Made by a program: the position numbers and the translations under genes
Notes under the pieces: model-generated
Databases searched by the model: none
What the model saw: the letters and a program-made list of their open reading frames with translations, nothing else
Told to the model about the DNA's origin: nothing
Origin: Sepiola atlantica
Taxonomy: Eukaryota; Mollusca; Cephalopoda; Sepiida; Sepiolidae
DNA length: 64,000 nt
Assembly: GCA_963556195.1 (NCBI GenBank)
Contig: OY744535.1
Location: forward strand, 92,401,353-92,465,352
Direction: 5' to 3'
In this document: one piece after another, positions 12,549 to 21,565 of the stretch
How the letters are laid out: the number at the start of each line of letters is the position of its first letter
Numbering within the stretch: the first letter of the stretch is position 1

Positions 12549-12680
12549 GTAACAAAGTAAGGCTACCAAATTTGTAAAAAGTTTTTGCAACATTTATTTT
12601 AACATTTTATAATTTTATAATTTTATATAACGCGTTTCAAGCGTGGTGCGCTCTCATCAGATATGGATTTACATATATAC
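12548..12680 (-). mobile_element. HHR-bearing repeat, second family
   Basis: Non-coding sequence between two microsatellites that contains a minus-strand hammerhead at 12625-12664. The rest is AT-rich (repeated AATTTTATAA). The outer boundary beyond 12680 is uncertain. Confidence 0.55.
12625..12664 (-). ncRNA. Hammerhead ribozyme, minus strand
   Basis: On the minus strand: ATAT, CTGATGA (12660-12654), stem II GAGCG-CACCA-CGCTT (5 pairs including a closing G.U), GAAA (12638-12635), then ACGCGT, a perfect palindrome serving as stem III only in a dimeric arrangement, U17, then ATAT which pairs with the upstream ATAT as stem I. All core positions are present. A cis stem III would have a 2-nt loop, so dimeric folding is the likely active form. 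Confidence 0.8.
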
Positions 12681-12722
12681 TTTTCTTTCGTTGGAACTGC
12701 ACTAATACTGCACTCTCCCTTT

Positions 12723-12723
<1 letters not shown>

Positions 12724-12775
<52 letters not shown>

Positions 12776-12838
12776 CTATATATAGAGAGAGATAGAGATA
12801 GGTAGAGAGATAGATAGATAGATAGATAGATAGATAGT
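12724..12838. repeat. (TC)n(TA)n(GA)n(GATA)n compound microsatellite
   Basis: CT run, TA run, GA run and GATA/GATAGATA run in order. Confidence 0.95.
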
Positions 12839-12874
12839 TATGTATGCGTATATTTTTATACATTTTTATTTATA

Positions 12875-12962
12875 GCATTTAACTAAATTAATTAACCGAT
12901 CAATATGAATTTTGGAACTCAGCTGCTGGAGGTTAATGTGGGCTATATTTAGTTTAATTTAT
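12875..12962 (+). repeat. Dispersed repeat F, copy 1
   Basis: Contains TTAATTAACCGATCAATATG, TTTTGGAACTC and GGGCTATATTTAGTTTAATTT. It aligns with 63385-63475 in the same orientation. The 'AACTAATTAACCGATC...GGAAC...GCTATATTT' style is common in molluscan dispersed repeats. Class unknown. Confidence 0.65.
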
Positions 12963-14575
12963 AATATGTAAAGGACTAAACATAATTGGACCCTTTTCAT
13001 AAAAATTGTGATATATCCAATTCTTGTGAAATGTTTACAATATGCATTAGACATTAACTAATAAATATACCCCGAATTCTCAGTTCATTTGGAGTATTTT
13101 TAAGGTGTTTTAGGGGTCATACTATTAGGACAACCTCACTTTTAGGAATTCAAATAATACAGATTTGTATTGAATTTGACACATAGTTGTTAGACACAAA
13201 TTAAACAAACTTTATTGAATTTCACTTTTTCTTTCCTTGAACGTCTTACATGTAGCAGCACTAATATCGATTAGTACAACAGACTATCGATTTGGAATGT
13301 CTGAAACTTTTTGAAGAGGGTTAGCACTATCCAGAAATCGACTGGAAAGAACACAAAGAGTACTAGAATCCAGAAGAGGCGTGTTATTACACGAATTCAG
13401 TTGTGATCTGCGCCGACAAGACACTGACTGACGACCTAAGATCGATTTCATGTTTAATCCCGTCCCCACCCCTGCGTTTTCTTTACATTCCTTTGTTGTA
13501 CCCTGCTGCTGTGCTAAACAGAATGACGACAAAGTTTGGGAGTTGAAGAAATTGATCTCTCGAATTCGCTAGCCAGCTACAGTTTAGATTTGAGTTTTGG
13601 AAAACTAATATAACATTTATGGACTCACGCATTCACAGCTACGACACCCATTGCTGGATATTGCCTATGCATGCAATGCCACAATGATTCCTGATTTACT
13701 GTTTATTAACTGAGACTTTACAGTTAATATAAGGACACCTCACGATCGATTTTATTATTAATTTAGCAACTGGTGTATTTCAGTTCGTTGCGTCTGCAGC
13801 TTACCTATGGAAGTGTGTTACAGCAAGAGATATTTACTTTCCGATAAGTGGGTGTCTGTATCAATCAGCCAGTTTTTTCTTCTTCTTCAAGTCGGGTGTT
13901 CTGTCCAGTACTCCAGACTCGATATTTAATAGAATTAATTTCGTCTGTTTGCCAAGCGACGCAGCAACATACTATTGGTTATTTAATGGCGAATATTCCG
14001 GTTTTGTGGACATGTGCGTCATAGATAAATATCTTTTCGCTGGAGAGGAATGGTTCGAAACGGTAGTAGACATTTTCCGTCTGTTTCTTCTATTGATGCT
14101 TTCACATGAAACTCTTTGTTGGTTATTTAATGTCGAATCCTTTGTTTTGTTTCGGAAAAGGCTTTTTATGAGCCAATGTATTTCCCCAAGGACGGAGACG
14201 GACGAGTATATTTTTGTGTCATTCCATTAGCCGCGAGGATATCGATTACATCTCGGCGTTTCTTTTCCTAGAAACAAAATGGCCGGCCTCTAATTGCATG
14301 TTCATTGATATCATTTTGAAAAAGGGTGGTCATGCGTCGTACCACTCTTTAAATAATACAGAGAGTTGTCTGCCCTTGGCGAAATGTAATTTGCTCTTCC
14401 GTGCTAGACACTCTTGAAAGAAAACAACACCCGGACCATTCGAACGATGCGTCCATTTTATCTGCACGATAATTTCTATTTCAAAATAAACACTGACATA
14501 CAGACAGAGCCTCTTATATAAATAGGTGGGCTTATTTTAAATGTAACTACAACGTAAGCGGGACAGAGTGACTCA
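12963..14575. other. Unique stretch, no gene recognised
   Basis: Open frames at 13284-13532 (minus), 13949-14230 and 14214-14417 (plus) are 67-93 codons and show no recognisable domain, so I leave them uncalled. 13.8-14.4 kb has a more balanced base composition than its surroundings and could hide diverged coding or transposon remnants, but I cannot support one. Confidence 0.5.
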
Positions 14576-14579
14576 AATC

Positions 14580-15500
14580 TGAAAATAATATTTCAAACTT
14601 AAGTGTGACAGACCAATGAAAATACTATTTAAAACTTAAGTGTGACAGACAAATGAAAATACTATTTAAAACTTAAGTGTGACAGACCAATGAAAATACT
14701 ATTTTAAACTTAAGTGTGACAGACCAATGAAAATACTATTTTAAACTTAAGTGTGACAGACAAATGAAAATACTATTTCAAACTTAAGTGTGACAGACAA
14801 ATGAAAATACTATTTTAAACTTAAGCATGACAGACAAATGAAAATACTATTTTAAACTTAAGCATGACAGACCAATGAAAATGCTATTTCAAACTTAAGT
14901 GTGACAGACCAATGAAAATACTATTTCAAACTTAAGCATGACAGACCAATGAAAATGCTATTTCAAACTTAAGTGTGACAGACCAATGAAAATACTATTT
15001 AAAACTTAAGCATGACAGACCAATGAAAATGCTATTTCAAACTTAAGCATGACAGACCAATGAAAATGATATATCAAACTTTAGTGTGATAGATTTACGG
15101 TAATCCGATTTCAAACATAATTATGACAGCCCAATGAAAATGCTATTTCGAGCTTAAGTATGTCATACTAACGACAATGAAATTTCAAACTTTAGCATTA
15201 CAGACCAAAGAAATTCTACTTCAAACTTGAATATGACAGACCAACGAAGATAATATTTAACATTTTAGCGTGAGAGATAAACGAAAAACTTATTTCAAAC
15301 GGGACAGACAGAGGAAAATACATTTTAATCTGACGCATGACAGACCAAAGAAAAGGATACACCAAACTTTAACGTTACAGACCAATGCATATCTTATTTC
15401 TATCTGAAGCGTGACAGACAAACAGAATCCTATGTCAAACTGAATCCTGACAGACGTAAGAGCATCTAATCTAAAACTAAAACTGACAGTCCGATGTACC
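14580..15500. repeat. 37-bp satellite with a decaying edge
   Basis: Unit of about 37 bp: ACTTAAGTGTGACAGACC, then AATGAAAATACTATTTAAA. From about 14,585 to 15,060 units are nearly identical, with two subtypes (TAAGTGTGACAG and TAAGCATGACAG). From 15,060 to about 15,500 each unit is strongly diverged and only TGACAG.CCAA..AAAAT survives. The gradient marks the old edge of the array. Confidence 0.9.
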
Positions 15501-15756
15501 GATAGACGGACAGCGTCTCTGATTGTGATATGAGGACGCATGAATAAATGTCATTTTCTTGAAGAAGACCAAACCAAAATGCACGAGACAAAATAAAAAA
15601 TAGGAGAAAAATGTATTTTCTTCTTTGAAATAAATAATTTTAAGCTATACGTGTCCATTCTGTAATGAATACGAATCTTGACTTTATTTATTTTGGCATG
15701 TCTAATAAAAGTAATCTCAAATAATGAATACACACAATTCTTCTTATGAGTATTGA

Positions 15757-16093
15757 TTTACTCCTCTCCAGGAGTTAGGCACAAGGCCAGTTTTTATCTT
15801 ACTCCCACAAATAAGATGTGACCCAAGGTCGGGTCGGGAAAGTGGGGTTTAAAAATTGCCTGGGCAGCCCCGTCGGCATTCCCCGGTAGGAGCGCCTCAG
15901 GCAGTAAGCAATAAACTTACTCCTCCCCAAAGAGGGGAGGCAAAGCCTGGGAGGGTGGACCTCCTAGAACTGCACAGGACAGACCCATAGACAGGCGTAA
16001 ATCAAGCCCCGAAGGCCAAGACAATACCAGTCTATGGGGTGCAGTATCCATCGGAACAGATACTACACTTTGATCTTAGTCAAAAGGCCAAGA
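15757..16093 (-). mobile_element. U2-headed SINE-like unit, full-length dispersed copy
   Basis: Read on the minus strand, it starts TTGGCCTTTTGACTAAGATC, AAAGTGTAGTATCTGTTC: the U2 snRNA 5' end with one extra A and a G-to-A change. It continues colinearly with the units at 54-56.8 kb and ends ACTCCTGGAGAGGAGTAAAT. The single, dispersed, opposite-strand copy shows the family is mobile. Hairpins preserved: GTGTAGTATC/GATACTGCAC, CCATAGAC/GTCTATGG, CCTCCCC/GGGGAGG, ATCTTA/TAAGAT and ACTCCT/AGGAGT. Confidence 0.85.
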
Positions 16094-16189
16094 AAAAAAT
16101 TTTTCTTATGAGTAGGATGTGTTAAATTGATGCTATACTAGCAAATATATGCTCCCTACGGTCGTATATTTTTGCTAGGTCGGGAGCGT

Positions 16190-16650
16190 GATATCATAAT
16201 GAACAAACTGCATATATTGAGCCTCACAATACAAGGTAATGACTACGAGGATTATATCATGAAGAACAAACATTACACCCGCCTCCCTAAAGAGGAGTTA
16301 ATGCCTGGGAGGATCATATCATGAAACAAAATAGATAATAAACTACCCCGATTCCATGAAAAAGGGAGAAAGTCACCCTGGGACGATCGTATTGTGAGGA
16401 ACAAACATATATTATACTACCTCCTTTCAAAGAAAAGAGATGGTAATGCTCGGAGGAATGTATCATGAGGAAAGTAAATATACTACACAAAACCCTAAAA
16501 ATGAAGGTAAAGCGTAGGAGTATCCCCCCTCCCTCCAAAAAAGGGGTGTGGTTATGCTTGGTCTGAAATACCTCCTCCAAGATAGAGAAAGTAATACCTG
16601 GGAGTATCACCCATAAAAATATAAGGTAATGCCTGTGAGTAGGGTATGTC
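16190..16650. repeat. Degenerate tandem repeat (~75-85 bp)
   Basis: Six or seven diverged units sharing CTCC..AAAGA..GG, TAATGCCTGGGAGGAT and TATCATGA.GAACAAA. The TAATGCCTGGGAGG core resembles the minus-strand middle of the adjacent U2-headed unit (CAAAGCCTGGGAGGGTGG), so it may be an old tandem expansion of part of that element. Confidence 0.55.
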
Positions 16651-16882
16651 AAGTTGTATTGTACACGTAAAATGCCGAAATGTAAAATGTAAAATGGATA
16701 ATAACAAACATTAATTAATTATAGACAGTTTAAAAAGAAGTTATGCAAATTAAACAGATATTTGAATGTCTATATGTGTTGCACTAGTATTTCAAAGAAT
16801 ACTATTGTAGCAGTAGTTAAAAAAATATATTTATGGTGATATAGGTGTGATTAATAAATAAAAACTTTCGCATTTATTCATT

Positions 16883-16885
<3 letters not shown>

Positions 16886-16915
<30 letters not shown>
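16886..16915. repeat. (TA)n microsatellite
   Basis: Short TA run directly abutting the left arm of the palindrome. Confidence 0.9.
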
Positions 16916-16919
<4 letters not shown>

Positions 16920-16943
16920 TTATTCTGGTACAGAAAAATTAGT

Positions 16944-17012
16944 ACAACATTCGTACCGTCGGTTTCAAGCACGGAAGGTCTTACCCATCCGGCTCTCTTC
17001 AGCTTCTGTTGT
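16944..17012 (-). ncRNA. Hammerhead ribozyme in left palindrome arm
   Basis: Minus strand: stem I ACAACA...TGTTGT (6 bp) with a GAAG/CGAA internal loop, CTGAAGA core (position 7 tolerates any base), stem II GAGCCGG.../CCG-T-GCTT, GAAA intact, stem III ACC-GAC-GGT, A17. The whole motif is complete. The stem I internal loop is typical of natural HHRs with loop-loop contacts. Confidence 0.82.
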
Positions 17013-17054
17013 CATCTGTTTTGGAAATGTGACCTCACATTTCCAAAACAGATG

Positions 17055-17123
17055 ACAACAGAAGCTGAAGAGAGCCGGATGGGTAAGACCTTCCGTGCTT
17101 GACACCGACGGTACGAATGTTGT
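17055..17123 (+). ncRNA. Hammerhead motif in right palindrome arm, core mutated
   Basis: Mirror copy of the left-arm HHR with GAAA changed to GACA (C at 17103). This removes an invariant core adenine, so it should be inactive in isolation. It is the only mismatch between the arms, so the arms must have been identical recently. Confidence 0.75.
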
Positions 17124-17232
17124 ACTAATTTTTCTGTACCAGAATAAATAAATATTATGCTCTTAATTTTTAACTTTAATTCTTAATTAATCGAGCACTC
17201 TGCTGGGATTTTTCCTACCATTCTACAAAGAA

Positions 17233-17233
<1 letters not shown>

Positions 17234-17281
<48 letters not shown>
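17234..17281. repeat. (TA)n microsatellite
   Basis: TA run adjoining a family-A HHR element. Confidence 0.95.
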
Positions 17282-17286
<5 letters not shown>

Positions 17287-17347
17287 AAGGAAGGATGAGA
17301 GTAATCCAACGTAATGGGAAATGAAAAGGAAAAACCAAGACATATTT

Positions 17348-17400
17348 TTTATATATTCATCAACGTTTCGTGTTTATTGTAAGACTTCCTCAGGATGATA
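17348..17400 (-). ncRNA. Hammerhead motif, family A copy 1
   Basis: Minus: CTGAGGA (17393-17387), stem II GTCTT/AACAC with one mismatch, GAAA, then ACGTTGATGAA. The expected U16.1 before the cleavage site reads A, so cleavage is doubtful. The copy at 57.48 kb has the same variant. Confidence 0.6.
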
Positions 17401-17503
17401 ATTTAAAGAAAAATGTCATGTAAGTACATCGAAATATTGAGTTGACATGATGGGTTGATGAGAAAAAGTAGTAGCCGTGGCTACTAAGAGTGCTGGACCA
17501 AAA

Positions 17504-17544
17504 CCGGGCTGAGAGAAGTCAGTCACTGACTTCTCTCAGCCCGG
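17504..17544. repeat. Perfect 20-bp-arm inverted repeat
   Basis: CCGGGCTGAGAGAAGTCAGT (17504-17523), one-base spacer C, then its exact complement (17525-17544). A third copy of the right arm follows at about 17,551-17,570. It sits inside family-A copy 1 and would form a very stable hairpin. Confidence 0.9.
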
Positions 17545-17948
17545 ACTTTCACTGACTTCTCTCAGCCCGATTTTTTGTTTCATTTTACTTCAGTCGAAGT
17601 TCTCAGAATCAAGGGTCCCCATCCTAGGGATAACATTGATCTTTATATGAGATACATAGATATTCGAATATTCCATCTAAGTTCTCTTTTACGTGTCAAA
17701 CGTTGAGTTAGTAAAGAAGTTTAGAACATTATTTCTTTCTCCCCAATTTTTATAATATCCCGGATTCCAAGACAAGAAATCATCTAGTCTGGTGGAGTAT
17801 ACAACTCAGTGCTGTTAGTTGAGGTAATGTTACTTGCGTAGGTTCACTATTCTTCGTATAGGCAAGTGTATAGCTATTCCGTGAGGAACTTGTTTGGACG
17901 TCGAATACTATGTTATTTTGAATATTTAGTCACGGTTTACTTGTAGAT

Positions 17949-18033
17949 TGAAGTATTATTCAGGTTGTCCTGACAGACCCATGTACAGATAGACGGAATA
18001 CACTAGAGGATGGTGGCACGTAGGTAATTCATA

Positions 18034-18097
<64 letters not shown>

Positions 18098-18208
18098 TAT
18101 TTAAATATTATATATATATATATTGAAGTATCCTTCAGGTTGTCCTGACAAACCCATGTACAGATAGACGGAATACACTAGAGGATGGTGGCACGTAGGT
18201 AATTCATA

Positions 18209-18292
<84 letters not shown>

Positions 18293-18403
18293 TATTTAAA
18301 TATTATATATATATATATTGAAGTATCCTTCAGGTTGTCCTGACAAACCCATGTACAGATAGACGGAATACACTAGAGGATGGTGGCACGTAGGTAATTC
18401 ATA

Positions 18404-18465
<62 letters not shown>

Positions 18466-18578
18466 TATTTAAATATTATATATATATATATATTGAAGTA
18501 TCCTTCAGGTTGTCCTGACAAACCCATGTACAGATAGACGGAATACACTAGAGGATGGTGGCACGTAGGTAATTCATA

Positions 18579-18620
<42 letters not shown>

Positions 18621-18626
18621 TATTTA

Positions 18627-18674
<48 letters not shown>

Positions 18675-18680
18675 ATAAAT
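17949..18680. repeat. Tandem repeat (~175-195 bp) with embedded variable (TA)n
   Basis: Four units begin TGAAGTAT.CTTCAGG (17949, ~18123, ~18318, ~18493). Each holds an almost invariant ~90-bp segment (TGACA.ACCCATGTACAGA, TAGACGGAATACACTAGAGG, GGCACGTAGG), then a TA tract of differing length and a second short TA tract. Length variation between units lies in the TA tracts only. The conserved segment resembles the end of the 37-bp array at about 15,486-15,515. Confidence 0.9.
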
Positions 18681-18905
18681 GAAAGGAGAGGGATACAAAT
18701 GTACGAATTACAAATCTATTTCAACTTCGATTGTTCAATGCAAGGTGTACTCGGCAAAAGCATGTTCATTATCATTTCCTTAAGCCAAGGCTTTTCAAAG
18801 ATTAACATCTTATCATCAGAGGAATTACATAGATGGATAAGTTGGCAGTGGAAAAGCAAAAATTCAAAATTAAAAAAAATATTAAGTAATGGAGAGTGAG
18901 AGTGT
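18681..18905 (-). mobile_element. HHR repeat family D, best-preserved copy
   Basis: Homologous to the inserts at 24.19, 28.61 and 32.13 kb in the giant satellite (shared AACAAATCTATTTC-like and TTCGATTGTTCAATGCAA blocks). Bordered by a TA tract on the left. Contains the most complete hammerhead in the window. Confidence 0.8.
18775..18825 (-). ncRNA. Hammerhead ribozyme, all three stems intact
   Basis: Minus strand order: TTCCT (stem I), CTGATGA at 18819-18813, AAGAT-GTTA-ATCTT (stem II, 5 bp, after a U.U pair), GAAA, AAGC-CTTG-GCTT (stem III closed by a CUUG tetraloop, or five pairs with a UU loop), A17 at 18781, then AGGAA (stem I partner). Every conserved core position and all three helices are present in 51 nt. 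It predicts self-cleavage between minus-strand A at 18781 and A at 18780. Confidence 0.9.
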
Positions 18906-19116
18906 GCGTGTAAAAAAATATTGGGTCTGTCCAGTTGGTAAATGTCCGTTGATAAGGTGTCCAGTGAAAGGAGATTTAAAGATGGAAAAGAAGGGTTTTC
19001 GTGAAGGCAGCGTTGAAAAAGTTCAAAATTAAGTAAATCCAATAGAAAGATCTTTAGTTCAATGGAAGGTGGAACCCACTTATTCGGAAGTAATTTTGAG
19101 AATTTATTTTATTTGA

Positions 19117-19151
19117 TTTGATTTCATATATATATATATTATATATATATG

Positions 19152-19221
<70 letters not shown>

Positions 19222-19251
19222 CATATATATATATGTGTATATATATGTATA

Positions 19252-19292
<41 letters not shown>
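19117..19292. repeat. (TA)n microsatellite with GTA/CA interruptions
   Basis: Long TA tract with TATGTATATACAT variants. The overlapping open frames on both strands are tyrosine/isoleucine repeat artefacts. Confidence 0.95.
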
Positions 19293-19295
<3 letters not shown>

Positions 19296-19665
19296 GACTA
19301 CATGGAATACCACGGTGTTTTCTCTTTTATTATCTTTGTTATCTTCTCGACGCGGCGAGCTAGTTTTCTGGTTTCGGATGGTAGTTTGAACATTATGGGT
19401 TCGAGGGTTGTTTCTTCGGCCATCACTAAAGCGCTTTTGATCTTTCCTCTTCATGCTCTTATTTTTTGTAGTGTTTTTCAACAAATAAAACTATATCAAA
19501 CCTCCCACTACCACAAGAATCCGAATAAAAGACATAATAATAATGACACTTTTAACTATACTACAAAAACCCAATGCACCCTAACTTGACACTCGATGAA
19601 AAAGCTATAACTAATATAATAAACCGACACAATAAACCGGCCAAACAACAAAAGAATACACATTA
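19293..19665. other. Unique spacer
   Basis: Between the TA tract and the 27-bp satellite. No RNA or coding motif recognised. Confidence 0.5.
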
Positions 19666-19669
19666 ACAA

Positions 19670-20690
19670 TTTACTACACAAAATACACATTAACAATTTA
19701 CTACACAAAATACACATTAACAATTTACTACACAAAATACACATTAACAATTTACTACACAAAATACACATTAACAATTTACTACACAAAATACACATTA
19801 ACAATTTACTACACAAAATACACATTAACAATTTACTACACAAAATACAAATTAACAATTTACTACACAAAATACACATTAACAATTTACTACACAAAAT
19901 ACAAATTAACAATTTACTACACAAAATACACATTAACAATTTACTACACAAAATACAAATTAACAATTTACTACACAAAATACAAATTAACAATTTACTA
20001 CACAAAATACACATTAACAATTTACTACACAAAATACAAATTAACAATTTACTACACAAAATACACATTAACAATTTACTACACAAAATACAAATTAACA
20101 ATTTACTACACAAAATACACATTAACAATTTACTACACAAAATACAAATTAACAATTTACTACACAAAATACACATTAACAATTTACTACACAAAATACA
20201 AATTAACAATTTACTACACAAAATACACATTAACAATTTACTACACAAAATACAAATTAACAATTTACTACACAAAATACACATTAACAATTTACTACAC
20301 AAAATACAAATTAACAATTTACTACACAAAATACAAATTAACAATTTACTACACAAAATACACATTAACAATTTACTACACAAAATACAAATTAACAATT
20401 TACTACACAAAATACACATTAACAATTTACTACACAAAATACAAATTAACAATTTACTATACAAAATACAAATTAACATTTACTACACAAGATACAAATT
20501 AACAATTTACTGCACAAAATACAAATTAACAATTTACTACACAAAATACAAATTAACAATTTACTACACAAAATACACATTAACAATTTACTACACAAAA
20601 TACAAATTAACAATTTACTGCACAAAATACAAATTAACAATTTACTGCACAAAATACAAATTAACAATTTACTACACAAAATACAAAACC
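19670..20690. repeat. 27-bp satellite (~38 units)
   Basis: Unit TACACATTAACAATTTACTA plus CACAAAA, in two subtypes (ACACATT and ACAAATT) that alternate through about 19,840-20,450, giving a 54-bp higher-order unit. Six to eight uniform ACACATT units lie at the left end. The period being 9 codons creates a 307-codon minus frame of LLMCILCSK/LLICILCSK repeats, which I treat as an artefact. Confidence 0.95.
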
Positions 20691-21240
20691 ACTAACTTAA
20701 TAATCAAAAACAATAACACAACTAACCCCCTCATAAGCCAAACGTGCTATATTTGTTCCAATGCCCATTGGAGGAATATTTTCCTAATACCTAAACGGAC
20801 AAATACAGCCACTTATTGGCCACACCATAAACAACCATCTCCTCACATCTAACGTACCACCTCAACAACACAAGGGCTATTCAACAACATATCCTCTCAC
20901 ACAAAACATCTTTACGATCAGCCAAAATAAGGAAAATACTAACCAAATAAACGCTATAATTATCCATAAAAATAATTGTACGCACCGACTAAAAATCCTT
21001 GAAGCTCTATACATTAGAAAACTGCGAGCCAACATTAACAAAATATCATTTAATACCAAATTCATTCTAAGATCAAATGTTTAACTGTGATTCCGTGGGG
21101 CACATACGCACGTACAGACAACTTTACTTTATATATTATATGAATTGAGTTGAAGAGCAGTACTAGTAGATCGTTAGGCCACAGTTTCGTTGATTAATAG
21201 TGTTCATAAAGTCAGCAGAAGACAGGGTATCGCTTTGTCG
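20691..21240. other. Unique spacer
   Basis: No gene or RNA motif recognised. Joins the 27-bp satellite to the telomere-like tract. Confidence 0.5.
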
Positions 21241-21242
21241 GG

Positions 21243-21532
21243 TAAGAGTTAGGGTAATGGTTAGGGTTAGGGTTAAGATTAGGGATAAGATTGAAGTTAG
21301 GATTAGGGTTAGGGTTAAGACTAGTGTTAGGGTTAGGATTAGGATTACGGTAAGGATTGGGGTAAAGATTTAGGTAAGGGTTAGGGCTAGAGTTAGTGTT
21401 GGGGTTGGGGTTCGGGTTCGGGTTGAAGTTAGGGTTAGGGTTAGGGTTAGGGTTTAGGTTATGCTTGGGGTTAAGGTTTATGGGTTAGGGTTAGGGTTAG
21501 GGTAAGGGTTTAGGTTTAGTGTTAGGTTAAGA

Positions 21533-21565
<33 letters not shown>

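Larger units (their letters stand above)
16912..17155. repeat. Near-perfect palindrome, 121-bp arms, 2-bp spacer
   Basis: Arms 16912-17032 and 17035-17155 are reverse complements, with a single visible mismatch (16964 against 17103). The centre is CC at 17033-17034. Each arm carries a hammerhead motif pointing to the centre's other side (minus in the left arm, plus in the right). Confidence 0.9.
17282..17580 (-). mobile_element. HHR repeat family A, copy 1
   Basis: Shares TGGGAAATGAAAAGGAAAAACC, the HHR block, AAAGAAAAATGTCATG.AAGTAC and TTGACAT.ATGGG with the copies at 51.05 and 57.4 kb. Non-coding. Starts at a TA microsatellite as the other copies do. Confidence 0.75.

Noticed and set aside
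13949..14417. Two overlapping plus-strand frames of 93 and 67 codons
   Set aside because: No recognisable domain, splice context or homology pattern. Chance length in more balanced composition.
19556..20479. 307-codon minus frame of LLMCILCSK repeats
   Set aside because: The 27-bp satellite has a period of nine codons; openness follows from the period.
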